Part shown: piece after piece, positions 25,944 through 34,490 of the stretch | Layout of the letters: each line of letters starts with the position of its first letter | Numbering within the stretch: the first letter of the stretch is position 1 | NCBI GenBank assembly: GCA_902785575.1 | Contig: CACZZF010000003.1 | Span: 1-64,000, forward strand | Direction of reading: 5' to 3' | DNA: 64,000 bases | From: an uncultured Bacteroidia bacterium | GTDB taxonomy: Bacteria > Bacteroidota > Bacteroidia > Bacteroidales > UBA932 | The notes under the pieces: generated by a model | Databases searched by the model: none | What the model saw: only the letters and a program-made list of their open reading frames with translations | What the model was told of the DNA's origin: nothing | Program-made: the position numbers and the translations under genes

Positions 25944-27041
25944 CTATTTGTCGATCAGCAAGGCCTTGATTCTCGAGAATATATCAATGTTTTCCATAAC
26001 CTGACCGAACTTCCAGGCGGAAGCGCCGTAGGCGTAGATGGGGACAGGACTGCCGGAATGGCCGGTAGTACTGAATTTGACATCGATACCGGTGTCTCCC
26101 TTTGTGAAATCCTTGCTTCCTGGAAGAAGAGTGACTCCTCCGGTCTCATGGTCGGCGGTGACCACAACAAGTGTTCCCTTGTGTGTGTCGGCATAATCAA
26201 AAACGGCGTTCAACAACTTGTCAAACTCTTCCATCTCGAAGGTCAGCTGCTCGGCGTTATTGGCATGTTCGGCATGGTCGATATGGGAGCCTTCGATCAT
26301 GGCGAAGAATCCTTTCTTATTGTCGTCAAGGATGTCGAGAGTGTGCATTGTGGCGTCCATCAGGAAGTCAGTGTCACGTTCGATAGCCATAGGATAACTT
26401 CCGTCAGCGAAGAGGCCTATAATCGGGGTCTTCGTGGTCGCGTAAAAATCCTCGGGAGTGGCGGCATATGTGAAGCCTTCACGAACGGCCTTATCGATCA
26501 TATTCTCCGGAACCTTCTCAGGATCAGTAAAATACTTTCTTCCACCACCAACGACTATATCCAGCCTGGCCGCAAGCATATCATTGATTATCTGGGTGCT
26601 CATGCCCCTGTTGGGCACATGGCCGTAGAAAGCCGAAGGAGTGGCGTCACATACGTGAGATGTCACAACGATCCCGGTCGCGAGACCCTTTTGCTTGGCG
26701 AGCACGGCTAGACTGGGAACCGCTGTAGAGTCAGGTCCCATCCCAAGCATGCTGTTTTTCGTCTTGACTCCACAAGCCATAGCCGTCCCGGACGCGGCGG
26801 AGTCAGTGACTCTGCTGTTGGCTGAATAAGTCTTGCTGATCCCGACAAACTGCGCCCGGTCAAAACTAGTGGGAGCATAGTGGTTGTCAATCATCCAAGA
26901 AGAAGCGGCGGCAAGTCCCATTCCATCTCCAATGACCAGAATGACATTCTTAACCTTCTCAGTCTTTGGCGCTTTGTCAGCGGAATAACCTTGAGCGAAC
27001 GGAAGAGCGATTGCTAGGAGAATAAAGATAATTCGTTTCAT
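25944..27041 (-). CDS. exported alkaline phosphatase
   Basis: A 365-residue alkaline phosphatase of the PhoA superfamily. ATG 27041 gives a clean signal peptide (residues 1-20, ending QGYSA). Metal and catalytic motifs are present: VILVIGDGMG (metal Asp), VTDSAASGTAMACG with the nucleophilic serine (near 82), EGSHIDHAEH (metal ligands), TADHETGG and a final GHSGSPV (His). It hydrolyses phosphomonoesters in the periplasm to supply phosphate. It is monocistronic, with its own -7 box just upstream. No Pho-box-like repeats are obvious. Confidence 0.93.
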   Translation of the reverse strand: MKRIIFILLAIALPFAQGYSADKAPKTEKVKNVILVIGDGMGLAAASSWMIDNHYAPTSFDRAQFVGISKTYSANSRVTDSAASGTAMACGVKTKNSMLGMGPDSTAVPSLAVLAKQKGLATGIVVTSHVCDATPSAFYGHVPNRGMSTQIINDMLAARLDIVVGGGRKYFTDPEKVPENMIDKAVREGFTYAATPEDFYATTKTPIIGLFADGSYPMAIERDTDFLMDATMHTLDILDDNKKGFFAMIEGSHIDHAEHANNAEQLTFEMEEFDKLLNAVFDYADTHKGTLVVVTADHETGGVTLLPGSKDFTKGDTGIDVKFSTTGHSGSPVPIYAYGASAWKFGQVMENIDIFSRIKALLIDK

Positions 27042-27059
27042 ATAAGCTTTATATTTTGG

Positions 27060-27067
27060 CAAATATA
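27060..27067 (-). promoter_or_regulatory. -7 element for alkaline phosphatase
   Basis: TATATTTG on the minus strand, a full match to TAnnTTTG, 18 bp before the ATG at 27041. No clear -33 TTTG is visible at 19-21 bases upstream. Confidence 0.6.
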
Positions 27068-27112
27068 ACAAAAAGACCGGATTTTTCGTATATTGTGAGA
27101 AATTGAATCACT

Positions 27113-28354
27113 ATGAGACTGAAGGCATTCCTTTTCCCCATCTTGTTGCTGGTCAGTTTCTCAGCATACGCACAGACTGACTCGCAGACGCTTCCTTTCA
27201 GTGCCACCGGAACCGTTGTCGACTCCGAGACCGGCAAGCCTCTACAATATGTCGGTGTCACCTTCACCGGTCAGAGATACGCTACTGTGACCAACGTGGA
27301 CGGGGTGTTCACCTTGAAATCAGCGACAGAACCTCAGACCATCGATTTCACCTTGCTTGGCTACAAGACCGTCAGGGTCATGTTCCCGAAAGACGGTGAA
27401 CCACTGATGATTAAGATGCCCCGAGGAGAGCTTACCCTTGACGGAGCTTTCGTCATCGCTGATCCTTACAGCGTGCTTAACAGGGCCATTAACAAGATTA
27501 AGGACAATTATCCCAACCAGCCTGAGATATTCGACTGCTTTTACAGGGAGACTGTTCAGAAAAGACAGCGCTTTGTCTATATTTCCGAGGCGGTGGCCAG
27601 GATGTTCAAATCCTCATACACAAGGCTGGGTGTCATAGGTGACAGGATAGCCGTGGACAAGAGCCGCCAGCTTGTCAGTCCCGACAGGAGGGACACCCTC
27701 TCCGTTAAAGTGGTCGGAGGGCCTACTCAGGCTGTTCAGCTTGACATTGTCAAGAACGATGACCTGCTCAACAAGGCTGAGCTGTCCTACTATGACCTGC
27801 TTATGGAGACACCGGCCACTATCGGCGACCGCCTGCAGTTCGCTATTAGGCTGGTACCTAGGATGCAGGCCGACTATCCGCTATACAATGGAGTGATCTA
27901 CATTGACAGAGAGACTTACGCCTTCACCCGTTTCGAGCTGGAATATGACATGAGAGACAAGGAGAAGGTCACCAGATCCATATTGATCAGCAAGCCAGCG
28001 GGACTTAAATTCACCCCTACCCAGGTTTCCATCCGGTACGACTACACTCTTTCGGAGGGTGTCTCAAGGGTCAGCTACGTAAAGACTGTGATGCGCTTCA
28101 AGTGTGACTGGAAGAAGCGCCTGCTGAGGACTGATTACACGGCTATCAGTGAGTTGGTCACAACCGACCGCCATTCGGATAATGTCGAGATAATCCCTCG
28201 CAAGGAAAGCTTCAGCAGCAGGGATGTCCTCGCTGAAAAGGCCTCTGCCGATTACGATCCCGAGTTCTGGAAGGACTACAATATCATCGAACCCTCCGAG
28301 AGTCTCGACAAGGCGATAATCAAGATCGTTCGGAAGACAGAAAAAATTGAGTAA
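27113..28354 (+). CDS. exported carboxypeptidase-regulatory-like domain protein
   Basis: A 413-residue exported protein (signal peptide 1-20). Residues 28-105 form a CarboxypepD_reg-like beta-sandwich (ATGTVVDSETGKPLQYVGV, TNVDGVFTL, LGYKTVRV), the module that often precedes TonB receptors. The remaining 300 residues form a beta-rich domain seen in Bacteroidota surface proteins (NYPNQPEIFDCFYRETVQK near the beginning, then alternating beta strands). It has no plug or barrel, so it is not a receptor. Function is unknown. Its stop codon overlaps a promoter-like box for the downstream rsmI-like gene. Confidence 0.8.
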   Translation: MRLKAFLFPILLLVSFSAYAQTDSQTLPFSATGTVVDSETGKPLQYVGVTFTGQRYATVTNVDGVFTLKSATEPQTIDFTLLGYKTVRVMFPKDGEPLMIKMPRGELTLDGAFVIADPYSVLNRAINKIKDNYPNQPEIFDCFYRETVQKRQRFVYISEAVARMFKSSYTRLGVIGDRIAVDKSRQLVSPDRRDTLSVKVVGGPTQAVQLDIVKNDDLLNKAELSYYDLLMETPATIGDRLQFAIRLVPRMQADYPLYNGVIYIDRETYAFTRFELEYDMRDKEKVTRSILISKPAGLKFTPTQVSIRYDYTLSEGVSRVSYVKTVMRFKCDWKKRLLRTDYTAISELVTTDRHSDNVEIIPRKESFSSRDVLAEKASADYDPEFWKDYNIIEPSESLDKAIIKIVRKTEKIE

Positions 28355-28359
28355 ATTTG
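28352..28359 (+). promoter_or_regulatory. -7 element for the rsmI-folB-mtaB-MBL operon
   Basis: TAAATTTG, a full match to TAnnTTTG, shares its TAA with the stop codon of the upstream gene. The rsmI ATG lies eight bases beyond it, so a start site at the usual distance would give an almost leaderless mRNA. Confidence 0.55.
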
Positions 28360-28367
28360 CCTGATAA

Positions 28368-29090
28368 ATGGCAAACGGAAGATTATACTTGATTCCCTCC
28401 CCTCTTGGGGGAGATGATCCGAGGGATGTGATCCCCGGACCTGTCTTGGAAAGGCTTACAAGCATCAAAAGATATGTGGTCGAAGAGACCAGGACCGCCA
28501 GGCGTTTTCTCTCAGCGGCTGGCCTCAAAGGTCATATAGCAGACCTGGAGTTCAGGGAGCTCAATGAGCACACCCGACCGGAGGAGGTTGAGAACCTGCT
28601 CGAATTATTCTCGGACGTTGAAGGTCAACCGACCGATGTAGGTCTTATCTCGGAGGCTGGTCTCCCTGCCGTGGCGGATCCTGGAGCGGCACTGGTCGCC
28701 TTATGCCATCAGCATGACATACAAGTGGTTCCATTCGTCGGTCCGTCTTCCTTGATGCTCGCCTTAATGGCCTCTGGGCTTAACGGGCAGAGCTTCGCTT
28801 TCCAGGGCTATCTTCCAGCCAAACCGGAGGAGAGGCGCAAGGTCATCAAAGACCTTGAAAAGAGGTCGTCCCAACTCGGTCAGACTGAGTTGTTCATCGA
28901 GACTCCCTACAGAAACGATTCGATGATGTCCGACCTTCTAGTCTCCCTGCAGCCTTCGACGAGGCTCTGCGTTGCTGCCGACATCACTCTCCCGGACGAG
29001 ACGATAATTACAAAAACAGTCAAGGCCTGGCGCTCTACTCCCATCACCATCGGCAAAAGGCCATGCGTTTTCCTCTTACTCGCTAAATAG
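28368..29090 (+). CDS. RsmI-like SAM-dependent methyltransferase
   Basis: A 240-residue tetrapyrrole-methylase-fold protein of the RsmI group. It has LYLIPSPLGG at the N-terminus, LISEAGLPAVADPG (the glycine-rich motif near residue 88) and VPFVGPSSLMLALMASG. RsmI 2'-O-methylates C1402 of 16S rRNA; this shorter form is common in Bacteroidota and its target is assumed by family. It is the first gene of a run with folB, mtaB and a PhnP-like hydrolase, a set with tRNA/rRNA modification and folate links. Confidence 0.85.
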   Translation: MANGRLYLIPSPLGGDDPRDVIPGPVLERLTSIKRYVVEETRTARRFLSAAGLKGHIADLEFRELNEHTRPEEVENLLELFSDVEGQPTDVGLISEAGLPAVADPGAALVALCHQHDIQVVPFVGPSSLMLALMASGLNGQSFAFQGYLPAKPEERRKVIKDLEKRSSQLGQTELFIETPYRNDSMMSDLLVSLQPSTRLCVAADITLPDETIITKTVKAWRSTPITIGKRPCVFLLLAK

Positions 29091-29105
29091 TTGATCCAGA
29101 GCCAT

Positions 29106-29510
29106 ATGATGATAGATAGAGATATAACGATAGAATTGACCGGAATGGAGTTCCACGCCTTCCACGGATGCCTGGAGCAGGAGCGGAAGGAGGGAAACAC
29201 ATTCATGGTTGATTTCCGGGGCAAGAGGGACGGGAAGAAGGCCGCTAAAACGGATGACCTCAAGAACACCGCTGACTATAGCAAGATCTATGAGATCGTG
29301 GCGGCCGAGATGGCCAAACCATCCAATCTACTGGAGAATGTCGCCGGGAGAATTGTCGACGCGATCATGGAGGCCGACTTCGGATTCTGGTTCGTACAGG
29401 TCAGAGTCTCAAAGAAGAACCCTCCGGTCGGAGGGACATGTTCCTGGTCCAGGGTGACCGCCACCATCGGTAAAGACTGTCAGCATGATATAATCAACGA
29501 GTCTTTCTGA
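29106..29510 (+). CDS. folB: dihydroneopterin aldolase
   Basis: A 134-residue protein of the FolB fold, which splits dihydroneopterin to 6-hydroxymethyl-dihydropterin and glycolaldehyde in folate synthesis. Family landmarks are ELTGMEFHAFHGCLEQERKEGN (Glu of the active site), DLKNTADYSKIYEIV, LLENVAGRIVD and VSKKNPPVGG with the catalytic-type lysine. The start is ATG 29106; a TTG at 29091 directly after the previous stop is possible but adds residues outside the family alignment. It lies two bases before mtaB. Confidence 0.92.
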   Translation: MMIDRDITIELTGMEFHAFHGCLEQERKEGNTFMVDFRGKRDGKKAAKTDDLKNTADYSKIYEIVAAEMAKPSNLLENVAGRIVDAIMEADFGFWFVQVRVSKKNPPVGGTCSWSRVTATIGKDCQHDIINESF

Positions 29511-29512
29511 AT

Positions 29513-30889
29513 ATGAGAATCGCCTTCCTCACACTCGGTTGCAAGCTCAATTATGCTGAGACCTCGACTTATGAGCGGGGTTTCGTGGCGGCTGGGTTGG
29601 AGGTCGTTCCGTGGGAGGAAAAGGCTGACGCTTATCTGATTAACACTTGCTCGGTGACTGAGAGGGCCGAGAAGAAGTGCCGCAACGCGATCCGGAAGGT
29701 TCATAGGGTCTCGCCTGATGCGAAGATTGTGGTGACTGGTTGCTATGCGCAGCTTCGGCGTGAGGAGTTGGAGGCCATCGAAGGCGTCGCACTCGTCTTC
29801 GGTGCCACCGAAAAAGGCCGCGTCGTCCCCGACACTCTTTCCATTCTGAATGATGTCCCAACGTCGGGGGAGGGTATTGCCCCCGCCGGGCCTGGCCGCC
29901 CGCGGCCAGGTGAGCGGGAGGGGCCCGCCAGCGTAGCTGGTGGGAGGGATTTACCCGCCGGGGACAATACCCTCCCCCGACGAGAAAGCCAAATTCTGGA
30001 GGCGTTTTCTTCGGAGGAGCGGACACGGTCGTTTTTGAAGGTGCAGGACGGGTGCGACAACTTCTGCGCCTACTGCACAGTCCCCTACGCCCGCGGCCTC
30101 TCCCGCAACATCCCCATCGCCGACGCCATCGCCCAAGCCAAGCAGATAGCCACCCTCGGAGTCAAGGAGATAGTGATCACGGGCGTCAACACAGGTGACT
30201 TCGGACGTACCACCGGGGAGAGCTTCCTCGAGTTGCTGAAGCGACTGAATGATGTGGAAGGAATTGAGCGTTACAGGATCTCATCCATTGAGCCCAACCT
30301 TATCACCGAAGAGATCGTGGACTGGATCGCCTCAGGGACGAAGTTCCAACCACATTTCCATATTCCCCTGCAATCAGGAGCCGACGAGATATTGAGCCGT
30401 GTCAGAAGACGTTACACTACTGAGTTCTTTGCTGACAGGATCGAGTATATACGCTCAAAGATGGATCCCAGGCCGGGTGAGCCACAAGGCAACCTGAAGC
30501 CATTAGTGTTCTTCGGAATTGACGTTATCGCCGGCCTTCCCGGAGAGACGGACGAACTCTTTGAGAAAACATATTCATTCCTTAAAGACACGATCAGGCC
30601 CGCCTTCATCCACATATTCCCCTATTCCCGCAGACCGGGAACAGTGGCGGCAGGCTGGAAGGACCAGGTCAAGGATTCGGTCAAAACAGAGAGGGTTGAA
30701 AAATTGGGAACTCTTTGTAATGAGTTACATACAGAGTTTGTGGAGAAGAACCGCGGACGGCTGTCGCAAGTGCTCTGGGAGTCGGATGTGAAAGATGGGA
30801 TGATGGGAGGTTATTCGGGCAATTATATCAGGGTCGAGAGACCGTTCGATCCATTGAAAGTGAACACTATAGAAGATGTGATATTATGA
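29513..30889 (+). CDS. mtaB: MtaB tRNA methylthiotransferase with in-frame repeat insert
   Basis: A 458-residue methylthiotransferase that adds a methylthio group to t6A37 of tRNA. The UPF0004 domain carries three cluster cysteines (LGCKLNYAETS, INTCSVTE, VTGCYAQL). The radical SAM domain has DGCDNFCAYC (Cys-x3-Cys-x2-Cys), and a C-terminal TRAM-like tail follows. Residues about 117-157 come from a structured repeat (29862-29982) inserted in the linker between the two domains, a place likely to tolerate extra loop. The frame is intact. It overlaps the next gene by four bases (ATGA). Confidence 0.92.
   Translation: MRIAFLTLGCKLNYAETSTYERGFVAAGLEVVPWEEKADAYLINTCSVTERAEKKCRNAIRKVHRVSPDAKIVVTGCYAQLRREELEAIEGVALVFGATEKGRVVPDTLSILNDVPTSGEGIAPAGPGRPRPGEREGPASVAGGRDLPAGDNTLPRRESQILEAFSSEERTRSFLKVQDGCDNFCAYCTVPYARGLSRNIPIADAIAQAKQIATLGVKEIVITGVNTGDFGRTTGESFLELLKRLNDVEGIERYRISSIEPNLITEEIVDWIASGTKFQPHFHIPLQSGADEILSRVRRRYTTEFFADRIEYIRSKMDPRPGEPQGNLKPLVFFGIDVIAGLPGETDELFEKTYSFLKDTIRPAFIHIFPYSRRPGTVAAGWKDQVKDSVKTERVEKLGTLCNELHTEFVEKNRGRLSQVLWESDVKDGMMGGYSGNYIRVERPFDPLKVNTIEDVIL
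29862..29982 (+). repeat. type D intragenic hairpin element in mtaB
   Basis: A perfect 18-bp inverted repeat, CGTCGGGGGAGGGTATTG (29862-29879) and CAATACCCTCCCCCGACG (29965-29982), encloses 85 bp. Inside are a 9-bp stem with a two-base loop (29891-29910, CCTGGCCGC/GCGGCCAGG) and a smaller stem CCAGC-GTA-GCTGG (29928-29940). GGGAGGGGCC beside a short stem recalls the element at 9419-9606. It is read through in frame without a stop. Confidence 0.88.
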
Positions 30890-32043
30890 CGGGAAGCGGA
30901 GCGAGACTGACTTTTCTTGGCACAGGAACTTCGCAGGGTGTGCCGATTATCGGTTGCAAGTGTGATGTGTGCCGCTCGGCGGATCCTCGGGACAAGCGCT
31001 TCCGGGCGTCCGTGTTCGTGGAATATGGCGGGTTGAACATCCTTGTGGATGCCGGGCCGGATTTCAGGATGCAGATGATCGGCCACGAGATCAGCCACCT
31101 CGACGCCATTTTATTGACTCACAATCATAAAGACCACACAGGCGGGCTCGATGATGTGCGGTCGCTCAATTATATCGACCGCCGAGCGGCCGAGATCTAT
31201 TGCGAGCGGAATGTCCTTGAGGACCTGATCCGGGAGTATCCCTACGTCTTCAAGTTCCCGAAGTATCCCGGAGCCCCCGAATGGATGCTTCACGTCATCG
31301 ATGAACACCCCTTCATTCTCCGCAAAGACTCCTCCGACAAAGAGCTCGTCTGGGTCCATGACGTCGGCTATCACTACCGCATGAACGACGGCACCCTCGT
31401 CCCCACCGCCCGCTCCCTCGAGGACATGATCAGTACCGCCGAAGTAGCCAGCTCTGGTGGCTCGACCGCCTCGCTTCGCGAGGCCCCACCGCTCGCGTCG
31501 CAAAGCGACGCTCCGGTCCCCCCTCTTACAGTGCCGAGGGTGGCATGGGTCTCGCCATCCAGACTGGCTACTTCCGCTCCCTTTAGAGACTCGGAGCAAA
31601 GCGACGCAGGGAGTCTGAGGGGAACGCCCCTCAGTCCCCCTAGGGGGCGCAGGGGGGGTGACATAGCCCCCGCATCGGGGATTACGACAGTAATCCCGAT
31701 AAGGGGGCTGCATGATAAGTTGCCGGTGCTGGGATTCAGGTTCGGGGATATAGCGTATCTGACGGACATGAGCGAGATTCCGGAGAGCGAATTCGCGAAG
31801 CTGCAGGGACTGAAACACTTGACACTCAACACAGTAGGCTACAACAAGCATCACTCCCACTTCAGCCTTCAAGAAACCCTCACCCTCGCCGACCGCATCC
31901 GCCCCACCCACACATGGCTCACCCACCTCTCGCACTCCTTCCCCGTCCACGAGCAATTCCGCAAAGAATTGGAGCGGATGTGCCAAGAACAGCACATCCA
32001 CTCCACAGTCCTCCCGGCTTACGACGGGCTGGTTATTGAATAA
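30886..32043 (+). CDS. PhnP-like metallo-beta-lactamase fold hydrolase with in-frame repeat insert
   Basis: A 385-residue MBL-fold protein of the PhnP/cyclic-phosphodiesterase type: FLGTGTSQGVP, the zinc-finger-like GCKCDVC motif, LTHNHKDHTGG (HxHxDH) and late TDMSEIP and LTHLSH metal-ligand regions. About 90 residues (roughly 184-275) are encoded by repeat DNA (31438-31709) placed between a beta strand ending SLEDMIS and the conserved LPVLGFRFGDIAYLTD. Removing them would bring the protein close to its family length. It is coupled to mtaB by an ATGA overlap. The true substrate is not known. Confidence 0.85.
   Translation: MTGSGARLTFLGTGTSQGVPIIGCKCDVCRSADPRDKRFRASVFVEYGGLNILVDAGPDFRMQMIGHEISHLDAILLTHNHKDHTGGLDDVRSLNYIDRRAAEIYCERNVLEDLIREYPYVFKFPKYPGAPEWMLHVIDEHPFILRKDSSDKELVWVHDVGYHYRMNDGTLVPTARSLEDMISTAEVASSGGSTASLREAPPLASQSDAPVPPLTVPRVAWVSPSRLATSAPFRDSEQSDAGSLRGTPLSPPRGRRGGDIAPASGITTVIPIRGLHDKLPVLGFRFGDIAYLTDMSEIPESEFAKLQGLKHLTLNTVGYNKHHSHFSLQETLTLADRIRPTHTWLTHLSHSFPVHEQFRKELERMCQEQHIHSTVLPAYDGLVIE
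31438..31577 (+). repeat. type A intragenic repeat element, copy 2
   Basis: A 112-bp core (31452-31563), the same length as copies 1 and 3, with arms GCCGAAGTAGCCAG (31438-31451) and CTGGCTACTTCCGC (31564-31577), one mismatch in 14. Internal stems are CCTCGC-TTC-GCGAGG and CGTCGC-AAA-GCGACG (31496-31510). Same strand and reading frame as copy 1, so both host proteins share the backbone ASSGGSTASL...APVPPLTVPRV. Confidence 0.9.
31586..31709 (+). repeat. type C hairpin cluster following copy 2
   Basis: A string of stems lies directly after the type A element: AGACTC/GAGTCT, GAGGGG-AACG-CCCCTC, the palindrome CCCCCTAGGGGG, and a long stem at 31665-31709 (AGCCCCCGCATCGGGGATTAC with GTAATCCCGATAAGGGGGCT, loop GACA). 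It is translated in frame as a low-complexity Gly/Arg/Pro/Ser stretch. I see no second copy in the window. Confidence 0.75.
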
Positions 32044-32063
32044 GACTTAGAATAAACTGGCCG

Positions 32064-32396
32064 TCAGTTCTTTTCGACGACCTTCTCCGTCTCGTAACCG
32101 AGCTTCTTGATAGCCTTCTCGAGCTTTTCCTCATCGGTCTTGGAAGGATCGTACTTGATCGTGACTTCCTTGTTTTCGAGAGTGACTTTGAGATCCATGA
32201 CTCCCCTCTCGAAAGACATATTCTCTGTGATCTTCTTTACGCAGTTCTTGCAAGTCATCGAGGTCTTGAAAGTAACTGTGACAGGATCAGCTTTCTTAGG
32301 CTTCTGATCACTGATGGTGACTGACTCTTGGGCAGTCAATGCCGGCCCCGCGGGGGCACCAGCCAAAAGGCAAAGTGCAATAAATAACGCTTTCAT
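32064..32396 (-). CDS. exported heavy-metal-associated (HMA) domain protein
   Basis: A 110-residue protein with a signal peptide (residues 1-22, ending ALTAQ) and one HMA domain whose metal site is MTCKNC (near residue 49), as in copper and mercury chaperones. Start ATG 32396; a TTG two codons earlier is possible. It lies 12 bp downstream of a TonB-dependent receptor on the same strand, a pairing I have seen in Bacteroidota and that suggests metal binding in the periplasm during uptake or detoxification. Confidence 0.88.
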   Translation of the reverse strand: MKALFIALCLLAGAPAGPALTAQESVTISDQKPKKADPVTVTFKTSMTCKNCVKKITENMSFERGVMDLKVTLENKEVTIKYDPSKTDEEKLEKAIKKLGYETEKVVEKN

Positions 32397-32408
32397 ATTC
32401 AATTAGTT

Positions 32409-34469
32409 TTATTCTGTTTTCCAAATAGTCACTCTAATACCCGCATAGACCGTGGCTCCCATCAAGGGACCCCATACGGCGCTGGCGTCGAAATCACTTG
32501 CGGCGGTATTGACCATTCCGTCCGCCATCTTCTCGCCAAGAATAACATTCTTCTGACGGAATCCGGTCAAGTTCTCTCCTCCAAGATAAATATCAAATCC
32601 CTTGAAACGCCTGGTCACCTGGGCATAGACCAGAGGGTAAACCGGAGTCCTCCCTTCCGGATATAGGAGCTTGCCATTCTCATCCTTCAGATCTCTCATG
32701 AAATCATACACACGGGATGATCCGTTTACTGATCCGGTCAGGTCGAATATCCAACGGCTTAGGTTGGTCTTATACTGAAAGTTCGCGACTCCCTTGAAAC
32801 GGCTGGTAAGCGGAACCTCGCGTAAACCTTCCGTCATGTAGGTGGTCCTGGCATCGGTGTACCTGGCTGTCAAATCGATCGTAAAATGAGATGAGGGCTC
32901 CAGGTGGAAATCCGCTTGATAGCTATCACTCAATGACTTCCCGTCCAATGGATAGAAGGCGATCTGGCCAGGCGCTAGCTCGTAGTCCACAATCAGCTGG
33001 TCTGAGAACCTGGTTGAGAAATAGTCCAGGCTCAAATAGTTATCCTCGTTGAAATAGAAGGTGGCATTGCCGCCATAGGTCCAAGAATCCTCAAGCTGGT
33101 GGGATAAGAAGTTCCCTATAAAACCCTTTCCAGTAGAGAACACTCCAAAGTGGTCCACGAGAGGAAGGGCGTTCCTCAATCCCCTGCCGCCATTAGCCCG
33201 CAGGACGACGGATTCGAACGGCTGGTATTTAAGGGTAACCCTGGGCGAGAGGCGGAAGCCATTATCCTTGAACCAATCCCCATTCAGTCCAATTATCGCC
33301 GAGAATGTGTCCTCAGTATGGAACGTATACTCCGCATAAGCCCTGGCATTCACCAGATTGGTCGTGATCGGGCTGAACGAGTTATTGACTCCTGTCGGAA
33401 GGTATCTGTCAAGAGACTCGTTGTAGCTGTCGATCATTGTGCTCAAGCCTGCCGAGAAATCGTGGTTCTCAGAGAAGGCGTCACGGAACATCAGGTTGAT
33501 AAAACCAGAATGCTGGCGACCTGAATATGCGGACGGCCCGAAGCCGGCATCCATATTATTGTACGTGTAATCCCCTATCACAGCGACACTTGCGGAGTTA
33601 TCCTCACGAAGGGGCTTTCCTATCTTGATATAGCCATTGAGGCGTGTGTTGGTTATATCTGATTGCCAACCATGATGTTCCTGGCCACCAAGTCTGGAGT
33701 CGTACAAGGCGCTGCCGCCCCAACGGATCTGAAGCTCAGGGGTGTACCAGAACCAACGGTTACCGACATTAACCTGCTTCCTCATCGGATCGTCCATGAA
33801 TCCGTCCATATTCATGTCATGTGACTTGAAATTGCCCTCGGCGTGACCAAGGATTATCGTGGACAGTTTCTCTCCGAACTGGAGCGAGGAGGCAAGGTTG
33901 AAGTCAGTCTTGGTGTCGGACATGCCTACGACATTGATAAATAGAGGGATCTCATCGGTCGGCTTGCGAAACTCAGTGTTAATCTGTCCGGTCATGGACT
34001 CGGTGCCATTGATTACTGATGGCGAGCCTTTGGCGATCTGGATGCTTTCCATCCAAGGGCCGGGAACAAAAGACAACCCGAATGGAGCGCTCAGTCCCCG
34101 CATCACCGGCCGGTTCTCCTCAAGCATCTGGAGATATACTCCTGAAAGGCCAAGAAGGCGGATCTGACGGGCTCCGGTGACGGCATCTGAATATCCGACA
34201 GTGACGCTGGCGGAATTCTCGAAACTCTCGGCCAAGTTACAGCAGGCCAGTTTCATAAGGCCGGCGGATGATATGACTTCAGTGCGGAGTTCCTTGCCCT
34301 TGGATAGACTGTTGGCCTGCCTGCGGGAGGTGAAGACTGTAGCTTTCAACGTGTCTTCACGATCCTGTTGGGCATTAGCGGGAACAGTAAACGGGACCAG
34401 AAACAAGGCCACCAAAATGATTGTTTTGAGCTTACTCAATCGCAAAAATAGTCCGTTTAAACGCACCAT
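32409..34469 (-). CDS. TonB-dependent outer-membrane receptor, probable metal uptake
   Basis: A 686-residue receptor: N-terminal signal (hydrophobic core KTIILVALFLVPFTVPANA), plug domain (about 45-160; RQIRLLGLSGVYLQMLEENRPV, MTGQINTEFR) and a 22-strand-type beta barrel ending in an aromatic-rich strand (ATVYAGIRVTIW). No carboxypeptidase-like or STN domain precedes the plug. Its HMA partner downstream suggests a metal or metal chelate as cargo. An in-frame TTG at 34439 would give a shorter, more standard signal peptide (MSKLKTI), and a -7-like TATTTTTG lies at 34450-34443, so the start is uncertain. Confidence 0.88.
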   Translation of the reverse strand: MVRLNGLFLRLSKLKTIILVALFLVPFTVPANAQQDREDTLKATVFTSRRQANSLSKGKELRTEVISSAGLMKLACCNLAESFENSASVTVGYSDAVTGARQIRLLGLSGVYLQMLEENRPVMRGLSAPFGLSFVPGPWMESIQIAKGSPSVINGTESMTGQINTEFRKPTDEIPLFINVVGMSDTKTDFNLASSLQFGEKLSTIILGHAEGNFKSHDMNMDGFMDDPMRKQVNVGNRWFWYTPELQIRWGGSALYDSRLGGQEHHGWQSDITNTRLNGYIKIGKPLREDNSASVAVIGDYTYNNMDAGFGPSAYSGRQHSGFINLMFRDAFSENHDFSAGLSTMIDSYNESLDRYLPTGVNNSFSPITTNLVNARAYAEYTFHTEDTFSAIIGLNGDWFKDNGFRLSPRVTLKYQPFESVVLRANGGRGLRNALPLVDHFGVFSTGKGFIGNFLSHQLEDSWTYGGNATFYFNEDNYLSLDYFSTRFSDQLIVDYELAPGQIAFYPLDGKSLSDSYQADFHLEPSSHFTIDLTARYTDARTTYMTEGLREVPLTSRFKGVANFQYKTNLSRWIFDLTGSVNGSSRVYDFMRDLKDENGKLLYPEGRTPVYPLVYAQVTRRFKGFDIYLGGENLTGFRQKNVILGEKMADGMVNTAASDFDASAVWGPLMGATVYAGIRVTIWKTE

Positions 34470-34490
34470 AATGCTGCAAATTACATACCA

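Noticed and set aside
29862..29982. Rho-independent terminator inside mtaB
   Set aside because: Very strong stem but no T-run, and the frame continues into an intact radical SAM domain.
31111..32001. 296-residue minus-strand open frame across the PhnP-like gene
   Set aside because: Includes the repeat in its other open orientation, but the sense strand has the full MBL motifs.
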